Origin: Pseudomonas putida
GTDB lineage: Bacteria; Pseudomonadota; Gammaproteobacteria; Pseudomonadales; Pseudomonadaceae
Direction of reading: 5' to 3'
Length of the DNA: 64,000 nucleotides
Assembly (NCBI RefSeq): GCF_030159595.1
Contig: NZ_BSKJ01000015.1
Coordinates: 24,816-88,815 of the forward strand
The notes under the pieces are model-generated. The model was not told the DNA's origin, did not search any database, and worked only from the letters and a program-made list of their open reading frames with translations. Made by a program: the position numbers and the translations under genes. Shown one piece after another: positions 58,393-64,000 of the stretch (position 1 is the first letter of the stretch; each line of letters starts with the position of its first letter).

Positions 58393-59316
58393 ATGCACAA
58401 GTTCTCCGCCGCCGTGTTCGCCCTGGCCTTGGGCACCGCCACCGCCCACGCCGCCGACACCGACGCGCAATGCAGTACCGTGAAAATGGCCGACCCCGGC
58501 TGGAGCGATATCGCTTCCACCAATGCCGTGGCACGCCTGTTACTGGAAAGCCTGGGCTACCAGGTGAAAATCGACAGCCTGGCCGTACCGATCATCTACG
58601 GCGGCTTGAAGGACGGCCGTGTCGACGCCTTCCTTGGCAACTGGATGCCGGCCCAGCAAGGTTTCCATGACAAGTTCATCGCCAATGGCGATGTGCAACA
58701 GTTGTCACGCAACCTGGAGGGAACCGAGTTCACCCTGGCGGTGCCCGACTATGTGTGGAATGCAGGGGTGAAGGACTTTGCCGACCTGCAAAAGCATGCC
58801 GACCAGTTCGACAAGAAATTGTATGGCATCGGCTCCGGCGCACCGGCCAACCTGTCGCTGAAGGAAATCATCGACAAGAATGAATTCAACCTTGGCCAGT
58901 GGAAGCTGGTGGAGTCCAGTGAGCAGGCGATGCTGGCCCAGGTCGACCGGGCGGTGAAGAAGCAGCAGTTCATCACCTTCCTTGGCTGGACCCCGCACCC
59001 GATGAACGTGAAGCTGAAGATGCATTACCTGACCGGCGGGGAGAAGTGGTTCGGCAGCAAGGGTGAGGTGTATACGCTGACCCGCAAGGGTTATCCACAA
59101 GCCTGCCCGAATGCGGCGAAGCTGCTGGGTAACCTGAAATTTACCCTGAACATGGAAAACGCCATCATGGCCGAGGTTGTGGACAAGAAGATCAGCTTCG
59201 ATGACGCGGCCAGGGCTTGGGTGAAAACGAATCCCGAAGTGCTGGAAGGGTGGTTGGCTGGAGTAACTACCAAGGCCGATGGCAATGCCCTGGAGGCCGT
59301 CAAAGCCAAACTGTAG
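58393..59316 (+). CDS. choX: Choline ABC transporter binding protein (solitary)
   Basis: 307 residues with a type I signal peptide (MHKFSAAVFALALGTATAHA). The mature protein is of the OpuAC/ChoX kind, with the aromatic-box and ligand loop regions VKMADPGWSDIAST, DAFLGNWMPAQ, GIGSGAPANLS and FLGWTPHPMN. It follows betC by 14 bases. No permease or ATPase gene lies next to it; in pseudomonads, solitary choline/carnitine/betaine binding proteins use the shared CbcWV core transporter. It should capture choline or choline sulfate. Confidence 0.88.
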   Translation: MHKFSAAVFALALGTATAHAADTDAQCSTVKMADPGWSDIASTNAVARLLLESLGYQVKIDSLAVPIIYGGLKDGRVDAFLGNWMPAQQGFHDKFIANGDVQQLSRNLEGTEFTLAVPDYVWNAGVKDFADLQKHADQFDKKLYGIGSGAPANLSLKEIIDKNEFNLGQWKLVESSEQAMLAQVDRAVKKQQFITFLGWTPHPMNVKLKMHYLTGGEKWFGSKGEVYTLTRKGYPQACPNAAKLLGNLKFTLNMENAIMAEVVDKKISFDDAARAWVKTNPEVLEGWLAGVTTKADGNALEAVKAKL

Positions 59317-59336
59317 TCTTAGATACGACGCACCCC

Positions 59337-59410
59337 CTGTGGGAGCGGGTTCACCCGCGAATGCTGCAGTGAATGTACCGACGCATTCGCGGGTAAACCC
59401 GCTCCCACAG
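59337..59410. repeat. REP pair H (inverted)
   Basis: CTGTGGGAGCGGGTTCACCC continues into GCGAATGC and meets its inverted copy after a short spacer. It lies between choX and the SulP gene, both rightward, so it is inside a possible operon and may stabilise or attenuate the message. Confidence 0.87.
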
Positions 59411-59444
59411 AGGGACAGTGGACCTTCGGAAATGTGAATATCTC

Positions 59445-61010
59445 ATGCATCGCCTCACTCACCTGCTGCCCTTCCTCACCTGGCTCCCCCGCCAATCGGG
59501 CCGCAGCCTGCGCCAGGACCTGCTGGTCGGCTTGAGCGGTGCCATCCTTGCCCTGCCACAATCCATCGCCTATGCCCTGATCGCCGGCCTGCCTGCCGAG
59601 TACGGCTTGTATGCCGCCATCGTGCCGGTGCTGGTCGCCTGCCTGTGGGGCTCGTCCTGGCACCTGATCTGCGGCCCGACCGCCGCCATTTCCATCGTCC
59701 TCTACGCCAGCATCAGCCCGCTGGCCATGGCCGGCAGCGCCGACTACGTCACCCTGGTACTGCTGCTGACCTTCCTCGGCGGCATCTTCCAGCTGCTGCT
59801 GGGGCTTTTGCGCTTTGGCGCGCTGGTCAACTTCGTCTCGCATTCCGTGGTGCTCGGCTTCACCCTGGGGGCTGCCATCGTCATTGCCTTGGGCCAATTA
59901 CCCAATCTGCTGGGCATGGACCTGCCAAGCCAGGCCACGGCGCTGAAAACCGTACAGGACCTGGCCAGCCATGCCGGTGAGGTCGACCTGCCTTCATTAA
60001 TACTGGGCCTGGCCACCGTAGTGATCGGCGTAGCCTTCAAGCTCTGGCGCCCACGCTGGCCGAGCCTGTTGATAAGCCTGATGCTGGTCAGCCTGCTGGC
60101 CTGGCTGTTGCCGGGCTACTTTGCCCATGTACCGCGGGTGGCAGCGTTCACAGGGCAGCTCCCGCCGTTCAGCCCGCTGCCTTTGCTGGATGTGGAACTG
60201 ATGCTGCGCCTGCTGCCCAGCGCCGTGGCGGTAGGCATGCTGGGGCTGGTCACCAGCCTGTCGATTGCCCGCTCGTTGTCGGCACGTTCAGAACAGCTGA
60301 TCGACCCTGATCAGGAAATACGCGCACAGGGCCTGTCGAATATCGCCGGTGCATTCTTCTCCGGTTACCTGTCTGCCGGTTCCTTCACCCGCTCGGGCCT
60401 GAGTTATGAGGCAGGCGCCCGCTCACCCATGGCCGGGGTGTTCTCGGCGCTGTGGGTGGCGTTGTTTGCCGTTACCGGTGCCGGCCTGATCGCGCACCTG
60501 CCGATACCCGCCATGGCTGGCAGTATTCTGCTGATCTGCTGGGGGTTGGTGGACCATCGGGGGATTCGCGCGCTGTTCCGGGTCAGCCGGTCGGAGTTCC
60601 TGGTGATGGCGCTGACGGCGGTGGCGACCTTGTTGCTGGAGTTGCAGACGGCCATCTATGCCGGGGTGCTGGCGTCGCTGTTCTTCTATTTGAAACGCAC
60701 CTCACGGCCACGCGTACAGCAAAGCCGTGAAGGGGACGCGGATGTGTTGCGGGTGGGCGGGTCGATTTTCTTTGGTGCGGCGCATTACCTGCAGGTGCGC
60801 TTGCAACGCTGCCAAGGGCCGCATGTGGTGATCGATGCCCGGCAGGTGAATTTTATCGATTACTCGGGTGTGGATATGTTGCACCGCGAGGCGCGGCGGT
60901 TGCGGCGATTGGGGGGGAGTCTGACCTTGCACCGGGCCAAGCCGCAGGTGATCGAGGAATTGCAGAAGCTGGAAGGGGTGGAGTTGTGCCCCATCCGCTT
61001 TGAAGATTGA
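59445..61010 (+). CDS. SulP-family sulfate permease with STAS domain
   Basis: 521 residues, about eleven membrane helices, then a STAS domain (about 415-515, DVLRVGGSIFFGAAHYL and VNFIDYSGVDMLHREARRL). The SulP signature region reads LSGAILALPQSIAYALIAGLPAEYGLYAA. Being on the betC-choX strand, it could export or import sulfate released by choline sulfatase; this is inference. A relative with a different role lies at 37695-39227. The start ATG at 59445 has a weak ribosome site. Confidence 0.88.
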   Translation: MHRLTHLLPFLTWLPRQSGRSLRQDLLVGLSGAILALPQSIAYALIAGLPAEYGLYAAIVPVLVACLWGSSWHLICGPTAAISIVLYASISPLAMAGSADYVTLVLLLTFLGGIFQLLLGLLRFGALVNFVSHSVVLGFTLGAAIVIALGQLPNLLGMDLPSQATALKTVQDLASHAGEVDLPSLILGLATVVIGVAFKLWRPRWPSLLISLMLVSLLAWLLPGYFAHVPRVAAFTGQLPPFSPLPLLDVELMLRLLPSAVAVGMLGLVTSLSIARSLSARSEQLIDPDQEIRAQGLSNIAGAFFSGYLSAGSFTRSGLSYEAGARSPMAGVFSALWVALFAVTGAGLIAHLPIPAMAGSILLICWGLVDHRGIRALFRVSRSEFLVMALTAVATLLLELQTAIYAGVLASLFFYLKRTSRPRVQQSREGDADVLRVGGSIFFGAAHYLQVRLQRCQGPHVVIDARQVNFIDYSGVDMLHREARRLRRLGGSLTLHRAKPQVIEELQKLEGVELCPIRFED

Positions 61011-61037
61011 TTGGGGCCGCAAAGCGGCCCCGACAAT

Positions 61038-61862
61038 TCAGCCCCGAGCCAGCTGCCGGCGCAGTTCAGCCAACACCGGCGCCGTATCCGGCCTCACGCC
61101 ACGCCAGATAAAGAAGGCTTCCGCCGCCTGCTCAGCCAGCATCCCCAACCCATCCAGCACCTTTGCCGCGCCCAGGTCAGTAGCCCACTGGCAAAACGGC
61201 GTAGGCTCCTTGCCATACATCATGTCGTAGCAAACCGTGCGCCCCGCCTCGACCAGGCTATCGGCAATCGGCGGCATTTCCCCGGCCAGGCTCGCCGAGG
61301 TGGCATTGATGATCACATCCACCGGCTCCTGCAACCAGGCAAACCCGCTGGCCACCACCGGCCCCAGTTCATCGAACTCACGCGCCAACTGCTCGGCTTT
61401 TTCCACAGTCCGGTTGGCGATCACCAACGACTGCGGTTTGTGCGCCAGGATCGGCTCCAGCACGCCGCGCACGGCGCCACCGGCACCAAGGATGAGAATG
61501 CGCTTGCCGGCCAGTTCGACCCCGGCATTCACCGTCAGGTCGCGCACCAGGCCAGCGCCATCGGTGTTGTCGCCCTGCAGGGTGCCATCAGCCAGCTTGC
61601 TCAGCGTATTCACGGCCCCAGCGCGCTGGGCACGCGGGGTGAGGCTGTCGCACAAGCGGTAGGCCTCTTCCTTGAACGGCACGGTGACGTTGCCGCCGCT
61701 GCCTTGCTTGAAGAAGCCGCGTGCGCAATCGCTGAACTCGTCCAGCGGCGCCAGCAGGGTGGCGTATTCCAGGTCCTGCCCGGTCTGCTCGGCGAACAGG
61801 CGGTGGATCAGCGGCGACTTGCTGTGGCCGATGGGGTTACCAAAAACGACGTACTGGTCCAT
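61038..61862 (-). CDS. aroE: Shikimate dehydrogenase
   Basis: Reduces 3-dehydroshikimate with NADPH, 274 residues. Shikimate contacts are in GHSKSPLIHRLF, NVTVPFKEEAY (catalytic Lys) and GDNTDGAGL (Asp); the NADP fold is GAGGAVRGVLEPI with NRTVEKAEQ. It begins MDQYVVFGNPIGHSKSP. It follows hemF by 25 bases in the same direction, so they are probably one operon. Confidence 0.96.
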   Translation of the reverse strand: MDQYVVFGNPIGHSKSPLIHRLFAEQTGQDLEYATLLAPLDEFSDCARGFFKQGSGGNVTVPFKEEAYRLCDSLTPRAQRAGAVNTLSKLADGTLQGDNTDGAGLVRDLTVNAGVELAGKRILILGAGGAVRGVLEPILAHKPQSLVIANRTVEKAEQLAREFDELGPVVASGFAWLQEPVDVIINATSASLAGEMPPIADSLVEAGRTVCYDMMYGKEPTPFCQWATDLGAAKVLDGLGMLAEQAAEAFFIWRGVRPDTAPVLAELRRQLARG

Positions 61863-61887
61863 GGCGGTTCCTTGGTTGTCCAAAGGC

Positions 61888-62799
61888 TTACTGGCCAAGC
61901 CAGTCGCGGTCCTGCAGGAAGTACTCGGTCAGGCGCGCTTCTTCGCTACCCGGCGCGGCCTTCCAGTCGTACCCCCAACGTACCTGCGGCGGCAGCGACA
62001 TGAGGATGGACTCGGTGCGGCCACCAGACTGCAGGCCGAACAGGGTGCCACGGTCGTAGACCAGATTGAACTCCACATAGCGACCGCGACGGTATTCCTG
62101 GAACTCGCGCTGCTGCGGGGTGTAGGGCGTGTCCTTGCGGCGCTGGATGATCGGCAGGTAGGCGTTGACGTAGGCATCGCCGATAGCGCGGATGAAGGCG
62201 AAGCAGGTGTCGAAATCCCACTCGTTCAGGTCATCGAAGAACAGGCCGCCGATGCCGCGTGGCTCGCCACGGTGCTTGAGGTGGAAGTAGCGGTCGCACC
62301 AGGCTTTGTAGCGCGGATACACGTCGGCGCCGAAGGGCGCGCAGGCCTGCTCGGCCACGCGGTGCCAGTGGATGCAGTCTTCCTCAACGCCGTAGTACGG
62401 GGTCAGGTCGAAGCCGCCGCCGAACCACCACACGGCCTCTTCACCTTCCTTTTCGGCGATGAAGAAGCGCACGTTGGCGTGGGAAGTAGGCACATGCGGG
62501 TTATGCGGGTGGATCACCAGCGACACGCCCAGGGCCTCGAAACCACGGCCCGCCAGCTCGGGGCGGTGGGCACTGGCCGACGGTGGCAGGCCGGCACCAA
62601 ACACATGGGAGAAGTTGACCCCGCCTTTCTCGATCACCTTGCCGTCGCCGATCACCCGCGTGCGGCCCCCGCCACCGGCTTCGCGCACCCAGGCGTCCTC
62701 GACGAAGCGGGCACCGCCGTCTTCAGCTTCGAGGGCAGAGCAGATGCGGTCTTGCAGGTCGAGCAGGTAGGCTTTCACGGCCTCGGTGCGGCTAGTCAT
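61888..62799 (-). CDS. hemF: Oxygen-dependent coproporphyrinogen III oxidase
   Basis: Aerobic step of heme synthesis, 303 residues. Signature WCDRYFHLKHRGEPRGIGG and the conserved AWVREAGGGGRTRVI, WWFGGGFDLTPYY and RGRYVEFNLVYDRGT are intact. The order hemF-aroE is common in pseudomonads. It diverges from qor across 135 bases. Confidence 0.96.
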   Translation of the reverse strand: MTSRTEAVKAYLLDLQDRICSALEAEDGGARFVEDAWVREAGGGGRTRVIGDGKVIEKGGVNFSHVFGAGLPPSASAHRPELAGRGFEALGVSLVIHPHNPHVPTSHANVRFFIAEKEGEEAVWWFGGGFDLTPYYGVEEDCIHWHRVAEQACAPFGADVYPRYKAWCDRYFHLKHRGEPRGIGGLFFDDLNEWDFDTCFAFIRAIGDAYVNAYLPIIQRRKDTPYTPQQREFQEYRRGRYVEFNLVYDRGTLFGLQSGGRTESILMSLPPQVRWGYDWKAAPGSEEARLTEYFLQDRDWLGQ

Positions 62800-62934
62800 C
62801 GGGTCACCAGGAACGGGCAGGGAAGAATTCGCCGCGTAGCATACCACCGCCAGCGCGCGCGCCGCAGTTGACGGCGATCAAGCAAAGGCGTCCGATAGAA
62901 GGCCTTTTCCCGATCCCGACGACAGGAGTGCGAG

Positions 62935-63912
62935 ATGGCCAAGCGTATCCAGTTCAGCCAGCATGGCGGCCCGGAAGTGCTGCAGTTTGTGGAATTCGAA
63001 CCCACCCCACCCGGGCCGCAGCAAGTGCGTGTGCGCAACCATGCCATCGGCCTGAACTTCATCGACACCTACTTTCGCAGCGGGCTGTATGCACCGCCGT
63101 CCCTGCCTTCTGGCCTGGGTACCGAGGCAGCCGGTGTGGTCGAGGCCGTGGGCGAGGGTGTGACCCGGTTGAAAGTGGGTGACCGCGTGGCCCATGCCGG
63201 CGGCCCGCTGGGGGCGTACAGCGAGGTGCATACCTTGCCGGAGGCCAACCTGGTCAAGCTGCCCGACACCATCAGCTTCGAGCAGGCGGCAGCGGTGATG
63301 CTCAAGGGTTTGACCGTGCAGTACCTGCTGAAGCAGACCTATGAAGTCAAACCGGGCGACGTGATCCTGTTCCACGCTGCAGCGGGTGGCGTGGGTTCGT
63401 TGGCGTGCCAGTGGGCGAAGGCGCTGGGCGCCAAGCTGATCGGTACCGTGAGTTCTGCCGAGAAGGCCGAACGGGCCAAGGCGCTGGGGGCATGGGAAAC
63501 CATCGACTACAGCCATGAAGATGTGGCCAAGCGGGTACTGGAGCTGACCGACGGCAAGAAATGCCCGGTGGTGTATGACGGCGTGGGCGCCGATACCTGG
63601 CTGACCTCGCTGGATTGCCTGCAACCGCGCGGGTTGATGGTGAGCTTCGGCAATGCCTCGGGCGCAGTGAGCGGGGTGAACCTGGGGATTCTGGCGCAGA
63701 AAGGGTCGCTGTATGTGACCCGGCCGACCCTGGCGAGCTATGCCAACAATGCCGCGAACACGCAGGCCATGGCCGATGACCTGTTCGCGATGATTGCCAG
63801 TGGCAAGCTGATTGTGGATATCCAGCAGCGGTATCCGCTGAGCGAGGCGGCCAAGGCACAGGCTGAGCTGTCGGCGCGCAGGACTGTGGGGTCGACTGTA
63901 CTGATCCCCTGA
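62935..63912 (+). CDS. qor: NADPH:quinone oxidoreductase (Qor)
   Basis: A zinc-free MDR-family quinone or enone reductase, 325 residues. The NADPH fold is HAAAGGVGSLACQWAKALG (about 142-160), followed by GTVSSAEKAERAKALGAW. The N-terminus MAKRIQFSQHGGPEVLQFVEF is as in Qor. The catalytic Tyr and the motif AGVVEAVGEGVTRLKVGDRVA are present. A good ribosome site (CAGGAG) precedes it. Confidence 0.95.
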   Translation: MAKRIQFSQHGGPEVLQFVEFEPTPPGPQQVRVRNHAIGLNFIDTYFRSGLYAPPSLPSGLGTEAAGVVEAVGEGVTRLKVGDRVAHAGGPLGAYSEVHTLPEANLVKLPDTISFEQAAAVMLKGLTVQYLLKQTYEVKPGDVILFHAAAGGVGSLACQWAKALGAKLIGTVSSAEKAERAKALGAWETIDYSHEDVAKRVLELTDGKKCPVVYDGVGADTWLTSLDCLQPRGLMVSFGNASGAVSGVNLGILAQKGSLYVTRPTLASYANNAANTQAMADDLFAMIASGKLIVDIQQRYPLSEAAKAQAELSARRTVGSTVLIP

Positions 63913-64000
63913 GCCAGGCACATTCCCTGTGGGAGATTCTATGGTTTTCAGCAAGCTGTTTTGACACCTTTGGTGATGTATTCGTCCTGATTTTTCATCA
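63913..64000. other. Tail of window after qor
   Basis: 88 bases without a gene. CCCTGTGGGAG at about 63925-63935 is the end of a REP unit, but the remainder of the element is not there, so it is a remnant. Confidence 0.5.

Overview
This 64 kb window is ordinary chromosome from a gamma-proteobacterium of the Pseudomonas putida group. The signs are: the algB-kinB pair; polA followed by a small-RNA locus and convergent engB; the divergent znuA / zur-znuC-znuB locus; a cox-ctaG-SURF1-ctaA-cyoE-sco cluster; the trpI / trpBA divergon; a choline-sulfatase gene with a solitary choline-binding protein; and many paired REP elements of the GTGGGAGCGGG...CCCGCGAA type. GC content is high and codon use looks even. 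I saw no prophage, insertion sequence, integron, CRISPR array or defence island, and no rRNA or tRNA gene.

Layout. 1-3.1 kb: the 3'-truncated gltP with two AauR-type boxes far upstream, then Ivy lysozyme inhibitor, a DUF1328 peptide and a small membrane protein. 3.4-6.5 kb: AlgB/KinB. 6.5-11.9 kb: an EAL phosphodiesterase, a lipoprotein amidase, a GGDEF cyclase and an EEP-family hydrolase. 11.9-14.5 kb: DsbA, cytochromes c4 and c5, EngB. 14.6-17.6 kb: an ErsA/Spot 42-position sRNA and PolA. 17.7-23 kb: DUF2782 protein, homoserine kinase, zinc uptake and its regulator, a lipoprotein. 23-28 kb: KatE catalase and MetNIQ. 28-36.6 kb: assembly factors and structural subunits of an aa3-type cytochrome c oxidase whose CoxB carries a c-type heme. 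36.9-40.1 kb: an unknown protein, a SulP transporter and a beta-carbonic anhydrase. 40.4-47.3 kb: a LexA-box radical SAM gene, two M3 oligopeptidases flanking a YheV zinc ribbon, a gamma-carbonic-anhydrase-like protein and a HAD phosphatase. 47.3-52.3 kb: small envelope and stress proteins (aminopeptidase, twin lipoproteins, two DUF1161 proteins, OsmC, a luciferase-like monooxygenase, dodecin, a DUF883 protein). 52.3-55.4 kb: trpI and trpBA. 55.5-61 kb: choline-O-sulfate use plus a second SulP transporter. 61-64 kb: aroE, hemF, qor.

How the genes fit together. Much of the window concerns envelope redox chemistry and metal handling: DsbA, c-type cytochromes, heme A synthesis, copper delivery to oxidase, and zinc uptake. 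A second theme is stress and surface control: AlgB/KinB, two c-di-GMP enzymes, an sRNA with a sigma-22-like promoter, catalase, OsmC and Ivy.

I did not find a wholly new multi-gene system. The observations most worth checking are regulatory or paralogy-based: the ErsA-like sRNA with a readable AlgU-type promoter, paired AauR boxes before gltP, a near-perfect LexA box before the radical SAM gene, a second diverged PrlC-type peptidase, a second Sco-fold protein with its own CxxxC in the oxidase cluster, and a SulP transporter beside choline sulfatase.
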